From Streptomyces avicenniae (GTDB lineage Bacteria > Actinomycetota > Actinomycetes > Streptomycetales > Streptomycetaceae), in assembly GCF_000719135.1 (NCBI RefSeq), contig NZ_JOEK01000012.1:310001-374000 (forward strand): a stretch of 64,000 bases of DNA, written 5' to 3'. Positions 1 through 10,041 of this stretch are shown here, one piece after another (position 1 is the stretch's first letter; each line of letters opens with the position of its first letter). The notes beneath the pieces are model-generated. The model saw nothing but the letters and a program-made list of their open reading frames with translations, had not been told where the DNA came from and made no database searches. A program made the position numbers and the translations under genes.

Positions 1-1284
1 GAGGACCGCGCGGTTGTCGGGCCGCAGCCGGGCGGCGGCGACGGCGCGGACCTCGTCCGCGGTGACCTGGAGGATGCGCCCGACCGCGTTCAGCGCGAGC
101 TGCGGGTCGCCGAACAGCACGGCGTGGCGGCACAGTTCGTCCGCCCGGCTGCCGACCGTGGCGAGCCGGTCGAGCCATTCGCGCTCCAGCTGGGCCTGCG
201 CGCGCTCCATCTCCTCGGGGGTCGGCCCCTCCTCGGCGAAGCGGGCCAGCTCCTCGTCCACCGCCCGCTCGATGTCGGCGATCTCGGCGTCGCTCGACGC
301 CTTGACGTCCAGCCAGCCCATCGACGGCGCCCCGGCGAGACGCAGCAGGCCGAAGCCCGCGCCGACGGCCGTACGGTCGCGGCGTACGAGCCGGTTGTGC
401 AGGCGGGACGACTCGCCGCCGCCGAGGGCGGTGAGCGCCAGGTCGGCGGCGTCGGCCTCCCGCGTGCCGTCGTGCGGCAGGCGGTAGGCGGCCATCAGGG
501 CGCGCGAGGGCACGTCCTCGCGGAGCAGTTCGCGCAGCTCCGCGCCGATCACGTCGGGCAGCGCGCCGTCACGCGGCGGCTGCTTGCCGTCGTGGGCCGG
601 GATGGAGCCGAAGTACTTCTCCACCCAGGCGAGCGTCCGCTCCGGGTCGATGTCGCCGACGACGGACAGGACCGCGTTGCCCGGCGCGTAGTAGGTGCGG
701 AAGAAGGCGCGGGCGTCTTCGAGGGACGCCGCGTCGAGGTCGGCCATCGAGCCGATGGGCGTGTGGTGGTACGGGTGACCTTCGGGGAAGACCATGGACG
801 TCAGGCGCTCGAACGCGGTGCCGTAGGGGACGTTGTCGTACCGCTGGCGACGCTCGTTCTTCACGACGTCGCGCTGGTTCTCCATCGACTCGTCGTCCAG
901 GGCGGTCAGCAGCGTGCCCATGCGGTCGGCCTCCAGCCACAGGGCCAGTTCGAGCTGGTGGGCCGGCATGGTCTCGAAGTAGTTCGTGCGCTCGAAACTG
1001 GTGGTGCCGTTCAGGGAGCCGCCGGCGCTCTGGACCAGCTCGAAGTGTCCGTTGCCCGACACCTGGGCCGAGCCCTGGAACATGAGGTGCTCGAAGAGGT
1101 GCGCGAGGCCGGTACGCCCGGCGACCTCGTGACGGGAACCGACGTCGTACCAGAGGCAGACCGCCGCGACGGGCGTGAGATGGTCCTCGGAGAGCACCAC
1201 CCGCAACCCGTTGGCCAGCCTGTGCTCGGTCGCGGTGAGCCCGCCGACGGTATTCTGCGGGGTGGCCGTGTGGCCCATGGGCAT
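1..1284 (-). CDS. M16 (insulinase-type) zinc metallopeptidase, C-terminus cut by window edge
   Basis: The frame stays open through the left edge, giving 428 residues of a family usually near 450, so only the extreme C-terminus is missing. The inverted zinc-binding motif HLFEH lies at about residues 62-66 (His62, Glu65 catalytic, His66). The downstream helix carrying the third zinc ligand ([13 protein letters not shown]) follows at the usual distance. The second inactive-like M16 half begins around residue 190. I chose the ATG at 1284 because a GAAGGGA ribosome site precedes it; an in-frame ATG at 1278 is the alternative. It is divergent from parC across 145 bp. M16 peptidases of this size (mitochondrial processing peptidase-like) act on peptides in the cytoplasm or as pairs. 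No signal peptide is visible. The substrate is unknown. Confidence 0.92.
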   Translation of the reverse strand, partial: MPMGHTATPQNTVGGLTATEHRLANGLRVVLSEDHLTPVAAVCLWYDVGSRHEVAGRTGLAHLFEHLMFQGSAQVSGNGHFELVQSAGGSLNGTTSFERTNYFETMPAHQLELALWLEADRMGTLLTALDDESMENQRDVVKNERRQRYDNVPYGTAFERLTSMVFPEGHPYHHTPIGSMADLDAASLEDARAFFRTYYAPGNAVLSVVGDIDPERTLAWVEKYFGSIPAHDGKQPPRDGALPDVIGAELRELLREDVPSRALMAAYRLPHDGTREADAADLALTALGGGESSRLHNRLVRRDRTAVGAGFGLLRLAGAPSMGWLDVKASSDAEIADIERAVDEELARFAEEGPTPEEMERAQAQLEREWLDRLATVGSRADELCRHAVLFGDPQLALNAVGRILQVTADEVRAVAAARLRPDNRAVL

Positions 1285-1429
1285 GAAGTCCCTTCTCTCG
1301 GACGATCGGGATGTCCTGTCACCTTATGCAAGGCGGGCCGGGCTGTGCGAAGTTCCGGGTTGTCAGCGGGGCGGTCCACAATGGTCCGCACGTGAACCCG
1401 TCCACCCGTACGAAGGAGCCAGCGCCGCG

Positions 1430-3877
1430 ATGGCCCGCCGAAGTTCGAAGACCCCGCCGCCGGAGGAGTTCGAGGAGCGCATCCTCGACATCGACGTCGT
1501 CGATGAGATGCGGGGCTCCTTCCTGGAGTACGCCTACTCGGTGATCTACTCGCGGGCGCTGCCCGACGCGCGGGACGGGCTCAAGCCGGTGCACCGCCGC
1601 ATCCTCTACCAGATGCACGAGATGGGGCTGCGCCCCGAGCGCGGCTACGTCAAGTGCGCCCGCGTCGTGGGCGAGGTGATGGGCAAGCTGCACCCGCACG
1701 GCGACTCCGCCATCTACGACGCGCTGGTGCGGATGGCGCAGCCGTTCTCCATGCGGCTCCCCCTGGTGGACGGCCACGGCAACTTCGGTTCGCTCGGCAA
1801 CGACGACCCGCCCGCCGCCATGCGGTACACCGAGTGCCGTTCCGCCCCGGCCGCCGGGCTGATGGTGGACTCGATCGACGAGGACACCGTCGATTTCACG
1901 GCCAACTACGACGGCAGCGAGCAGGAGCCCCTCGCCCTGCCCGCCGCGTACCCCAACCTCCTGGTGAACGGGTCGAGCGGCATCGCCGTCGGCATGGCCA
2001 CGAACATGCCGCCGCACAACCTGGTCGAGGTCGTCGCCGCCGCCCGGCACCTCATCCGCCACCCGAACGCCGACCTCGCGGCGCTCATGCGGCACGTCCC
2101 AGGACCCGACCTGCCCACCGGCGGCCAGGTCGTCGGGCTCGACGGCATCCGCGACGCGTACGCGACCGGCCGCGGCGTCTTCCGGATGCGGGCGACGGTG
2201 GCGGTCGAGAAGGTCACCGCGAGGCGGCAGGGCCTGGTCGTCACGGAGCTGCCCTTCACCGTCGGCCCCGAGAAGGTCGTCGGGAAGATCAAGGACCTGG
2301 TCAACTCCAAGCGCCTCCAGGGCATCGCGGACGTCAAGGACCTCACCGACCGCGAGCACGGCCTGCGGCTGGTCATCGAGGTGAAGAACGGCTTCAACCC
2401 GGAGGCCGTCCTCGCCCAGCTCTACAAGCTGACGCCGATGGAGGAGACCTTCGGCATCAACAACGTGGCGCTCGTGGACGGGCAGCCGCTGACGCTCGGT
2501 CTGCGCGAGCTGCTCCAGGTCTACGTCGATCACCGGCTGGAGGTCGTCCGCAGACGCAGCGAGTTCCGCCGGACGAAGCGGCGCGACCGGCTGCACCTCG
2601 TCGAGGGCCTGCTGGTGGCGCTGCTGGACATCGACGAGGTCATCCGGCTGATCAGGTCGAGCGACAACGCGGCGGCGGCCAAGGAGGCCCTGATCGGCCA
2701 CTTCGGCCTGTCGGAGATCCAGACGCAGTACATCCTGGACACGCCCCTGCGCCGCCTCACCCGCTTCGACCGCATCGAGCTGGAGGCGGAGCGCGACCGG
2801 CTCACCGGCGAGATCGAGGAGCTGACCCGCATCCTCGACTCGGACGCCGAGCTGCGCAAGCTCGTCTCGAACGAACTGGCCCAGGTCGCCAAGAAGTACG
2901 GCACCCCGCGCCGTACCGTCCTGGCCGAGGCGGACGGCGCCCCGGTGGACGTCGTGCCGCTCCAGGTCTCCGACGACCCGTGCCGGGTGCTGCTGTCCTC
3001 GACGGGGCTGCTGGCCCGTACGGGCGACGCCGCCGGGGACGACGAGCCGCGCGCCAGGCGCACCAAGCACGACGTCGTCGTGTCCGCCGTGCAGACCACG
3101 ACCCGGGCCGACATCGGCGCCGTCACCTCGGAGGGCCGCCTGCTGCGGCTCCAGGTGGTGGACCTGCCGCAGCTCCCGCAGACCCCGGCCATGCCGAACC
3201 TCGCGGGCGGCGCGCAGCTGTCGGAGTTCCTCTCGCTGCGGCAGGGCGAGACGGTCGTCTGCCTGACGACGCTGGCCGAGTCGTCCCCGGGGCTCGCGAT
3301 CGGCACCGAGCAGGGCGTCGTGAAGCGTGTGGTGCCCGACTACCCGGCGAACAAGGACGAGCTGGAGGTCATCGCGCTGCGCGAGGGCGACCGTGTCGTC
3401 GGCGCCGTCGAGCTGCGCACGGGCGAGGAGGACCTGGTGTTCATCACCAGCGACGCCCAACTGCTGCGCTACCAGGCGTCGCAGGTCAGGCCGCAGGGGC
3501 GGCAGGCGGGCGGCATGGCGGGCGTGAAGCTGGCGGACGAGGTGCGGGTGCTCTCGTTCACGGCGGTCGATCCGGGCCGCGCCGCCGTGGTGTTCACCGT
3601 CGCGGGCGGCAGCGGGACGCTGGACGACTCGCTGGGCTCGGCGAAGCTGACGCCGTTCGACCAGTACCCGCGCAAGGGGCGGGCGACCGGCGGCGTGCGC
3701 TGCCAGCGGTTCCTGAAGGGCGAGGAGGAGCTGACGTTCGCCTGGGCCGGCCACGCGCCCGCGCGGGCCGCGACGGCGACCGGCGCGCCGGTCCCGCTGC
3801 CGGAGCCCGACCCGCGCCGGGACGGTTCCGGCGTGCCGCTCGGGAAGGTCGTGGCGGTGGTCGCGGGCCCGGCCTGA
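1430..3877 (+). CDS. parC: DNA topoisomerase IV subunit A (ParC)
   Basis: 815-residue type IIA topoisomerase A subunit, which cuts and rejoins DNA and decatenates daughter chromosomes with ParE. The breakage-reunion domain contains the quinolone-determining stretch [13 protein letters not shown] (Ser93 at the usual resistance position) and the catalytic tyrosine in RYTECR (Tyr133). The C-terminal beta-pinwheel follows from about residue 500. The gyrase-defining GyrA box is not clear: the nearest sequence, GRQAGGMAG, is degenerate, which favours ParC over GyrA. I chose the ATG at 1430 because GAAGGAG precedes it by about 11 nt and homologous sequence begins just after it; the frame is open further upstream but that part looks unrelated. 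It converges on the COG0523 gene with 8 bp between stops. The partner parE is at 14601-16718. Confidence 0.95.
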   Translation: MARRSSKTPPPEEFEERILDIDVVDEMRGSFLEYAYSVIYSRALPDARDGLKPVHRRILYQMHEMGLRPERGYVKCARVVGEVMGKLHPHGDSAIYDALVRMAQPFSMRLPLVDGHGNFGSLGNDDPPAAMRYTECRSAPAAGLMVDSIDEDTVDFTANYDGSEQEPLALPAAYPNLLVNGSSGIAVGMATNMPPHNLVEVVAAARHLIRHPNADLAALMRHVPGPDLPTGGQVVGLDGIRDAYATGRGVFRMRATVAVEKVTARRQGLVVTELPFTVGPEKVVGKIKDLVNSKRLQGIADVKDLTDREHGLRLVIEVKNGFNPEAVLAQLYKLTPMEETFGINNVALVDGQPLTLGLRELLQVYVDHRLEVVRRRSEFRRTKRRDRLHLVEGLLVALLDIDEVIRLIRSSDNAAAAKEALIGHFGLSEIQTQYILDTPLRRLTRFDRIELEAERDRLTGEIEELTRILDSDAELRKLVSNELAQVAKKYGTPRRTVLAEADGAPVDVVPLQVSDDPCRVLLSSTGLLARTGDAAGDDEPRARRTKHDVVVSAVQTTTRADIGAVTSEGRLLRLQVVDLPQLPQTPAMPNLAGGAQLSEFLSLRQGETVVCLTTLAESSPGLAIGTEQGVVKRVVPDYPANKDELEVIALREGDRVVGAVELRTGEEDLVFITSDAQLLRYQASQVRPQGRQAGGMAGVKLADEVRVLSFTAVDPGRAAVVFTVAGGSGTLDDSLGSAKLTPFDQYPRKGRATGGVRCQRFLKGEEELTFAWAGHAPARAATATGAPVPLPEPDPRRDGSGVPLGKVVAVVAGPA

Positions 3878-3885
3878 TCAGTGGT

Positions 3886-4974
3886 TCACCGCGGCCCGTA
3901 CGCCGCCGCCTCCTCCGGGAGGTCGGCGTACGGGCCGCCGGGTTCCTCCTGTTCGGTCGGCCGCTCCACGAAGCGCAGGACCTCGTCGATGCCCGCGCGG
4001 GCCGCGGCCGGGCCGTCCGGCCGGTCCGCGACGCAGGCGGCGAGCGCGGCGCGCAGGGCGTCCGTGTCCAGGCCAGCGCCGATGAGGACGAGCCGGGTCG
4101 TGTCCGCCCCGGCCGCCGCGCCTGGCGCCGGGTGGAACCGCAGGAAGCGGCCGACGGCGTGCAGCGCGTACCGCTCGTCGCCCGGGGCGCCGCCGAACGC
4201 GACGAAGCCCTTCATCCGGTAGAGCCCGGCGGGCCGGGTGTCGAGGAAGCGCATGAATGGCCCGGGTTCGAGCGGCCCTGCGCACGCGAAGGCGACGCTG
4301 TCGTAAGCCGTGTGCGCGTGGTCGTCCTCCTCGGCGGCGAGCAGGTCGGCGAACGACAGCTGCCGTGCGCGCGGCCCTCCGTCCGTCCCCGCCCCGGCCC
4401 CGGCCTCCCGGTCGAGGAGCAGCCCGGGGTCGATCCTGCCGTGCTCCGCCGCGACGACGGGTGTCCCGCCGCCCGCCTCCCGTAGCGCGGCCAGCAGTTC
4501 GGCCCGCCGCGCGGCGTCCACGCGGTCGGTCTTGTTCAGGACCAGCAGATCGGCGAACCCGGGGTACGGCGCGCGCTCCGCCTCCGCGGCGTCCACGACG
4601 TGCACGAGCCCGCCGTAGAGGACGCGCGGCTGACCGCTCGCGAGGACCATCCTGACGAGCGCGGCCGGTTCCGCGAGGCCGCTCGCCTCCACCACGACCA
4701 GGTCGATCCCGAGCGCCGGGTCGGTGAGCCGCGCGAGCGCCGCGTCGAGGTCCTCGGTGTCCACGGCGCAGCACAGGCAGCCGTTGCCGAACGAGGCCAT
4801 GGCGTCCACCTGGCCGTCCACCAGCAGGGCGTCCACCGGGATGCTGCCGAAGTCGTTGACGACCGCGCCGATCCGCAGGCCCGCCCGGTTCCTGAGCAGG
4901 TGGTTGAGCAACGTGGTCTTCCCGCTGCCCAGATGACCGGTGAGGACGACGACGGGGACGTGGCTGGTCGGCAT
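3886..4974 (-). CDS. COG0523 (CobW/YeiR-type) metal-handling GTPase
   Basis: 362-residue G3E-family GTPase. The P-loop GHLGSGKT spans residues 13-20, the family-defining CXCC metal motif (GNGCLCC) ends at residue 69, and an NKTD guanine-specificity motif is near residue 142. A CobW C-terminal domain fills the last ~100 residues. Family members insert or deliver zinc, cobalt or other metals to client proteins, in the cytoplasm. There is no cobalamin-synthesis neighbour, so the metal is undetermined and a zinc role is as likely as cobalt. No Shine-Dalgarno is visible before the ATG. A TAGACT sequence 8 nt upstream would fit a leaderless transcript. That sequence abuts the inverted-repeat element at 4989-5151. 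I see no Zur-like box. Confidence 0.9.
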   Translation of the reverse strand: MPTSHVPVVVLTGHLGSGKTTLLNHLLRNRAGLRIGAVVNDFGSIPVDALLVDGQVDAMASFGNGCLCCAVDTEDLDAALARLTDPALGIDLVVVEASGLAEPAALVRMVLASGQPRVLYGGLVHVVDAAEAERAPYPGFADLLVLNKTDRVDAARRAELLAALREAGGGTPVVAAEHGRIDPGLLLDREAGAGAGTDGGPRARQLSFADLLAAEEDDHAHTAYDSVAFACAGPLEPGPFMRFLDTRPAGLYRMKGFVAFGGAPGDERYALHAVGRFLRFHPAPGAAAGADTTRLVLIGAGLDTDALRAALAACVADRPDGPAAARAGIDEVLRFVERPTEQEEPGGPYADLPEEAAAYGPR

Positions 4975-4988
4975 GGCATCAGAGTCTA

Positions 4989-5151
4989 GGGTGCGTCTTC
5001 ACAGGGGGTGTCCGGCCGCTCGCGGCGTCCGGTGCGTGCGAGCGCAAGGCGCCGGATCGTCCTTGTACCGGGCGTACCAGGGCGATGCGGCAACGCAGCG
5101 AGCGTGCGTGCCAGGCGCCGTGAACAGGGCGACCCCTGTGAAGACGGGCCC
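4989..5151. repeat. MITE-like 163-bp element with terminal inverted repeats
   Basis: The two ends (4989-5007 and 5133-5151) are inverted copies matching at 17 of 19 positions, with a perfect 14-bp core (CGTCTTCACAGGGG at 4994-5007). There is no coding frame inside. I do not see a clear target-site duplication. The size and structure fit a miniature inverted-repeat element or a solo remnant of an insertion sequence. It lies between the COG0523 gene start and the terminator of the GH87 gene. The family is not identified. Confidence 0.45.
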
Positions 5152-5173
5152 TGGGCGCTCCCGCCGACACGGC

Positions 5174-5216
5174 GGCACCCCCGGCGGCGCGCGAGGAACG
5201 CGCCGCCGGGGGTGCC
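5174..5216 (-). terminator. Rho-independent-type hairpin after the GH87 gene
   Basis: Perfect 18-bp inverted repeat (5174-5191 and 5199-5216) with a 7-nt loop, 31 bp beyond the stop codon of the GH87 gene. It closes the alpha-glucan operon. It lacks a clear U tract, as is common in Streptomyces. Confidence 0.75.
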
Positions 5217-5247
5217 TCAGGGGTGCCGGTCGCCGTGGCGTGCCGGG

Positions 5248-7479
5248 TCAGGAGCGGTAGATCTCGATCTCGCTGAGCTGTCCTGCGGGCCAGCCGGTGT
5301 TGCCGGTGAACGTGAGCTGGAGGTAGCGCACGGACGTGCCGCCCGGCAGGGCCTGGGAGACCTGGTTCCCGCTCGCCGGGTTGAAGGCGTAGCCGCGCTG
5401 CGTGACGAGGTCGCGCAGGCCGCCGGTGGTGTCGCCGCCGCGTACGGTCACGGTCTGCGTACGGCTTCCCCAGTCGGCGGACGGGGGCAGCCGCAGCACG
5501 ACCCGTCCGACCTGGGTGGAGGCACCCAGGTCCACGGTCAGCGTCTGCGGGAACGCGTTGTTGCGGCTCTCCCAGTACGTGGACGCGTTGCCGTCCACGG
5601 CGCGGGACCCGTCGTACACCTCGGTCTGGCTGCTGACGGTGACCGGGCGGCGCAGCGCGAGGTTGCGGTCAGGGTCCGGCGGCTCGGGCTGCTGGCCCGG
5701 CTGCGGCCAGCTGCCGCAGTCGTTCCAGGAGCTGGTCCAGCCGGAGTTGCCGCCGCCGTCGTTGATCTGGAACGGCGCGATGTTCGTCGGGTACGGGCAG
5801 TTGTAGCGCCCGGCCACGCCGACGCCCGTCGCGGTGACGTTGCGGAACGTCGCCGAGCCGGTGGTCTCCGCCTGGACGACGACGGTGCCCACGTTGCGCA
5901 CGGTGGCCCCGTCGATCGTGACGTTGCTCGCCCCGAGGCCCTGACCGCTGCCCGAGACGAACTGGAACGCGCTGTACGGGCTGTCCTGGATCGTCGTGTT
6001 CGTGATCTGGACGCTGGAGGTGATGGCGTGGTTGTAGGGATCGACCCGGATGGCGGACATCGGGTGGTTCCAGTTGGGGTTCATCGCGCCCGTGCGCACC
6101 AGGGTGTTGCCGTCCACCCGGGTGGTGCCCGCGAGGGGGAAGAACGGCTGCATGAACGCCTGGTTGGAGATGGCGATGCCGCTGCCGAGGGCGTTGGTGT
6201 CCTGGATGTAGTTGCCCCGGACGGTGATGTTCTCGCCGCCGTAGATGGCGATGCCGTTGGCGAGGTTGGGCTGGATGATCGTGTTGTTCTCGAAGGTCGA
6301 GTTGCGGTTGATCGCGGGCAGCGACCACATGGCGAGCGCGTCGTCACCGGTGTTGCGCAGGTAGTTGTTGCGCACGACGATGCCGCTGGCGCTGCCGTTG
6401 AGGTTCAGCCCGTCGGCGGCCATGTCGAGGATGCGGTTGTTCTCGACGACGAGGCCGTTGTTCGAGCCCGTGAGCCACAGGCCGACCTTGAGGTGCTGGA
6501 GCCACATGCCGGAGACGGACGAGTTCGCGCCCAGCGTGCCGTTGACGAAGTTGTCCGGGTTGCTGTCCACGCGCTCGGTCACGTCGCCGATGACCGAGAA
6601 GTCACGGATGTGGACGTTGCCCGGCGAGCTGCCCTGGTTGATGAAGCGCGACGAGCGCACCACCGAGTGCCAGGCACCGGCGCCGCGCAGGGTGACGTTC
6701 TCGACGTAGATCGGCTGGGTCAGCCGGTAGGTGCCCGGCGGGATCCAGACGGTGCCGCCGCGGCCCTCGGCCACGGCCTGCATGAACGCCTGCGTCGAGT
6801 CGGCCTGCCCGGTGGGGTCGGCGCCCCGGCTGGTGACGCTGAGGGAACCGGCCGGCTGCTGCGCCGCCGCCGCGACCTGCTCGAACGAGGCGGTGTCGAT
6901 GACGTAGGGGCCGGCGTTGTCCCCCGAGTCCACCTGCACGGTGACGGTCGCGCCCGCGGGCAGGTTCTGCCCGAGGAGCAGCCGGGAGTGGGCGAAGAAG
7001 TGGTGCGTCCTCGCGCCCGCGATCCACGGGGCGTCGTAGTACAGGTGGCGCGAGGTGGTCTGGAGGCGCTGGCTGACGCGCTGACCGTTGGCGTACACGG
7101 ACAGGGTGCCGCTGGCACCGTCGGGGACGTTGTACGCGACGGTCACGGCGTTGGCCGGGGCCGTCAGGGTGAACTGGACGCGCTGCCCGGACGCGATCCG
7201 TACGGCCCGGCGGCCCGAGGCCTCCGAGGCGACGGTGCCCTGGGTGTAGTCGGGGCCGATGACGGTGCCGGTGTGGCTGGCGGCCTCGGCCTCCTGGGTG
7301 GTGAACGGCAGGCTGGCACCGGCCAGGGGGGAGACGTCCGCCACCTCGGCGGTCGGCTCCGGTGACTCGTCGCCGTACGCCGGCGCGGCGATCCCGAGCG
7401 TGCTCAGGACGGCCGCACAGGCGGAGACGGCGAGCGCCGCGCGCAGCCGCTTACGCGGCCACGCTCGTGTTGCGCCCAT
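5248..7479 (-). CDS. Secreted GH87 alpha-1,3-glucanase (mutanase/mycodextranase type)
   Basis: 743-residue exported glycosidase expected to cut alpha-1,3-glucan, as found in fungal walls and some bacterial glucans. A Sec signal peptide (basic start, hydrophobic 13-30, cleavage near residue 34-36) is followed by a beta-sandwich carbohydrate-binding-like module (~66-200), a right-handed parallel beta-helix rich in NN/GN turns (~210-590), and an F5/8-type-C (discoidin) module (~605-743) after a Pro/Glu linker. Asp356 in ADGLN and the pair Asp379-Asp380 in TGDDA have the spacing (+23, +24) I recall for the catalytic aspartates of the Paenibacillus GH87 enzyme Agl-FH1. It is the last gene of the minus-strand operon, 55 bp after the GH13 gene. 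A generic pectate-lyase-like helix is the alternative, but the triad argues for GH87. Confidence 0.85.
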   Translation of the reverse strand: MGATRAWPRKRLRAALAVSACAAVLSTLGIAAPAYGDESPEPTAEVADVSPLAGASLPFTTQEAEAASHTGTVIGPDYTQGTVASEASGRRAVRIASGQRVQFTLTAPANAVTVAYNVPDGASGTLSVYANGQRVSQRLQTTSRHLYYDAPWIAGARTHHFFAHSRLLLGQNLPAGATVTVQVDSGDNAGPYVIDTASFEQVAAAAQQPAGSLSVTSRGADPTGQADSTQAFMQAVAEGRGGTVWIPPGTYRLTQPIYVENVTLRGAGAWHSVVRSSRFINQGSSPGNVHIRDFSVIGDVTERVDSNPDNFVNGTLGANSSVSGMWLQHLKVGLWLTGSNNGLVVENNRILDMAADGLNLNGSASGIVVRNNYLRNTGDDALAMWSLPAINRNSTFENNTIIQPNLANGIAIYGGENITVRGNYIQDTNALGSGIAISNQAFMQPFFPLAGTTRVDGNTLVRTGAMNPNWNHPMSAIRVDPYNHAITSSVQITNTTIQDSPYSAFQFVSGSGQGLGASNVTIDGATVRNVGTVVVQAETTGSATFRNVTATGVGVAGRYNCPYPTNIAPFQINDGGGNSGWTSSWNDCGSWPQPGQQPEPPDPDRNLALRRPVTVSSQTEVYDGSRAVDGNASTYWESRNNAFPQTLTVDLGASTQVGRVVLRLPPSADWGSRTQTVTVRGGDTTGGLRDLVTQRGYAFNPASGNQVSQALPGGTSVRYLQLTFTGNTGWPAGQLSEIEIYRS

Positions 7480-7534
7480 GTCGTTCCCTTCTATGGGGGT
7501 GGGGGAAGGGCAGGCGCTCCGGCGTCGGAGTGGT

Positions 7535-9142
7535 TCAGTTCCGCAGCCAGACCGCCGTGTCCGGCGGCAGCAGGCCCCCCTCGTCCAGGGGGTCGCTGCT
7601 GAGCAGGACGGCTGTGTGGGCGGGGAGCGGGACGGGCTCCGCCGCCAGGTTGACCGCGCAGACCAGGCCGTCGGGGCGTGCGAACAGCAGCAGGCCCTCC
7701 GGGGCGTCGAGCCAGGTCAGCCCGGACGTGTCGTCGCCCTGGAGTTCCCGGCGCAGGCGCAGCGCGGTGCGGTAGAGGTTGAGCATGGAGCCGGGGTCGG
7801 CGTCCTGCGCCTCGACGGTGTACGCGGCCCAGTCGGTGGGCTGCGGCAGCCAGGTGTCGGCGCCGCCGAAGCCGTAGGGCGGCTCCGTGCCCTCCCAGGG
7901 GAGGGGGACGCGGCAGCCGTCACGGCCCGGGTCCACGCCGCCGGAGCGCTCGTGCATCGGGTCGGTGATGCGGTCGCGGGGGATGTCGGCCTCGGGCAGG
8001 CCGCGTTCCTCGCCCTGGTAGAGGTAGACGGCCCCTGGCAGGGCGAGCGTCAGCAGCGCGGCGGCGCGTGCCCGGCGGATGCCGAGCGGGATGTCGCTCG
8101 CCGTGCCGAAGCGCTTGCTGGCGAAGGAGAAGCCGGTGTCCTCCGCGCGGCCGTAGCGGGTGACCGTGCGGGTGATGTCGTGGTTGCACAGCACCCAGGT
8201 CGCGGGGGCGCCGACGTCCGCGTGCGAGGCGAGCGTGGTGTCGATCGACTCGCGCAGCAGCGCCGGGTCCCACGGGCAGGACATCAGGCTGAAGTTGAAC
8301 GCGGTGTGCAGTTCGTCGTTGCGCAGGTAGCGGGCGAAGCGTTCCGCGTCGGGCAGCCACAGCTCGCCGATGAGCACACCGTCGTACTCGTTCGCGATGG
8401 CGCGCCAGGAGCGGTAGATGTCGTGCAGTTCGTCCCGGTCCACGAAGGGGTGGGGGTCCTTGCCGACCTCGAAGTCGGGCAGTTCCGGGTCCTTCGCGAG
8501 CAGGGCGGCCGAGTCGATCCTGACACCGGCGGCGCCGCGGTCGAACCAGAAGCGGAGGATGTCCTCGTGCTCCTGGCGGACCTGCGGGTGGGCCCAGTTG
8601 ACGTCGGGCTGCCCCGGGGTGAAGAGGTGGAGGTACCAGTCCCCCGGGGTCCCGTCCGGGTCCGTGGTCCGCGTCCACGGCACGCCGCCGAACTCGCCGC
8701 GCCAGTTGTTCGGCGGCTCCGAGCCGTCCGGGCCGCGCCCGGGGCGGAAGTGGAACAGCTCCCGCTCCGGGCTGCCGGGCGGCGACGCGAGCGCCGCCTT
8801 GAACCACGGGTGTTCGTCCGAGATGTGGTTCGGCACGACGTCCACGATGGTGCGCAGGCCGAGCTGCCGTGCCTCGGCGATCAGCTTCTCCGCCTCGGCC
8901 AGCGTGCCGAACGCCGGGTCGATGGCGCGGTAGTCCGCCACGTCGTAGCCGCCGTCCACGAGCGGTGAGACGTACCAGGGCGTGAACCACAGCGCCTCGA
9001 CGCCGAGCCCGGCGAGGTAGGGCAGCCGGGCCCTGACTCCGGCGAGATCACCGGTGCCGTCGCCGTCCCCGTCGGCGAAGCTTCGTGGGTACACCTGGTA
9101 GATGGCGGCGGACCGCCACCATGCGGTGGGGTTGTGCGGCAC
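7535..9142 (-). CDS. GH13 alpha-glucosidase (oligo-glucosidase type), cytoplasmic
   Basis: 535-residue alpha-amylase-family enzyme without a signal peptide. The (beta/alpha)8 barrel motifs are present in order: DVVPNH near 101-106, nucleophile Asp210 in GVRIDSA, acid/base Glu260 in LIGELW, and Asp322 in LCNHD. The length and the N-terminal start (WWRSAAIYQVYPRSF) are typical of alpha-glucosidases acting on short oligosaccharides. It starts with GTG, preceded by AAAGGA, 20 bp after the permease gene. Lying between a sugar ABC importer and a secreted alpha-1,3-glucanase, it probably hydrolyses imported nigero- or maltooligosaccharides to glucose. The linkage preference cannot be read from the sequence. 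Confidence 0.92.
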   Translation of the reverse strand: MPHNPTAWWRSAAIYQVYPRSFADGDGDGTGDLAGVRARLPYLAGLGVEALWFTPWYVSPLVDGGYDVADYRAIDPAFGTLAEAEKLIAEARQLGLRTIVDVVPNHISDEHPWFKAALASPPGSPERELFHFRPGRGPDGSEPPNNWRGEFGGVPWTRTTDPDGTPGDWYLHLFTPGQPDVNWAHPQVRQEHEDILRFWFDRGAAGVRIDSAALLAKDPELPDFEVGKDPHPFVDRDELHDIYRSWRAIANEYDGVLIGELWLPDAERFARYLRNDELHTAFNFSLMSCPWDPALLRESIDTTLASHADVGAPATWVLCNHDITRTVTRYGRAEDTGFSFASKRFGTASDIPLGIRRARAAALLTLALPGAVYLYQGEERGLPEADIPRDRITDPMHERSGGVDPGRDGCRVPLPWEGTEPPYGFGGADTWLPQPTDWAAYTVEAQDADPGSMLNLYRTALRLRRELQGDDTSGLTWLDAPEGLLLFARPDGLVCAVNLAAEPVPLPAHTAVLLSSDPLDEGGLLPPDTAVWLRN

Positions 9143-9161
9143 GAAATGTCCTTTCCGGTAC

Positions 9162-10031
9162 TCAGCCCTTGAGGCTGCCCGCGGTGAGGCCGGCGAGAAT
9201 ATGGCGCTGGAAGATCAGGAAGATCACCACGAGGGGAATGCTGGCGAGGACGAGTCCCGCGGTCAGCAGGTTCAGGGACGTGGTGTCGGCGATCCGCTGC
9301 AGGTAGACGGTGATGGGCTGCTGGGCCGGGTCGGGCAGCACGACGAGCGGCCAGATGAAGTCACGCCAGAGCGCGGTGATGGACAGGATGGACACGACGG
9401 CGACGATCGGCCGCGACAGCGGCAGGATGATGCGCCGGAAGGTGGTGAACGCGCTGGCCCCGTCGATGCGCGCGGCGTCGAGGAGTTCGTCGGGTATCTG
9501 GTCGAAGAAGTTCTTCAGGACGTAGATGTTGAACGCGTTCGCCGCCGCCGGGAGCCAGACGGCCGCCGGGTTGTTGATCAGGCTGGTCCCGAAGATCGGC
9601 AGGTCGGAGACCGTCAGGTAGCTCGGCACCAGCAGCGCGGTGGCGGGCATCATCAGCGTCACCAGCATCAGGCCGAGGACGGCCCCGCCGAAGCGCGGTC
9701 GCAGCTTGGACAGCGCGTAGGCGGCGGGCAGCTGGATCGCGAGGCTGAGCAGCCACGCGCCGCCGATGAGGACCAGCGTGTTGCCGAAGTACCTGGCGAG
9801 GTCCAGCTCGTTCCAGGCATCCCCGTAATTCTGCGGATGCCATTCCTCGGGTATGTAGGTGGGAGGTGTCCTGGCCAGCTCGGGGGAGCTCTTCATGCCG
9901 CCGGTGATCATCCAGTAGAGCGGGATGATGAAGGCGACGGTGAACGCCAGGAGCGCGACGCCGAGCACGGACCAGTAGACGATTCTGCCGCGGGTTGTCC
10001 GGAGAACCGCGGGCCGCACGAGAGTACGCAT
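9162..10031 (-). CDS. Carbohydrate ABC transporter permease (MalG type)
   Basis: 289-residue inner-membrane subunit with about six transmembrane helices, the first at residues 18-40. The ATPase-contact (EAA) loop reads DELLDAARIDGASAFTTFRR near residue 190, the standard form for CUT1 sugar importers. It lies 10 bp downstream of the other permease and 20 bp upstream of the GH13 gene. No ATPase gene is in the cluster. In Streptomyces such systems usually share MsiK, which I infer here. Confidence 0.93.
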   Translation of the reverse strand: MRTLVRPAVLRTTRGRIVYWSVLGVALLAFTVAFIIPLYWMITGGMKSSPELARTPPTYIPEEWHPQNYGDAWNELDLARYFGNTLVLIGGAWLLSLAIQLPAAYALSKLRPRFGGAVLGLMLVTLMMPATALLVPSYLTVSDLPIFGTSLINNPAAVWLPAAANAFNIYVLKNFFDQIPDELLDAARIDGASAFTTFRRIILPLSRPIVAVVSILSITALWRDFIWPLVVLPDPAQQPITVYLQRIADTTSLNLLTAGLVLASIPLVVIFLIFQRHILAGLTAGSLKG

Positions 10032-10041
10032 GTCGGCTCCT

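Noticed and set aside
1175..1429. N-terminal extension of parC
   Set aside because: ParC homology and a good ribosome site support the ATG at 1430; the extension overlaps the divergent M16 gene.
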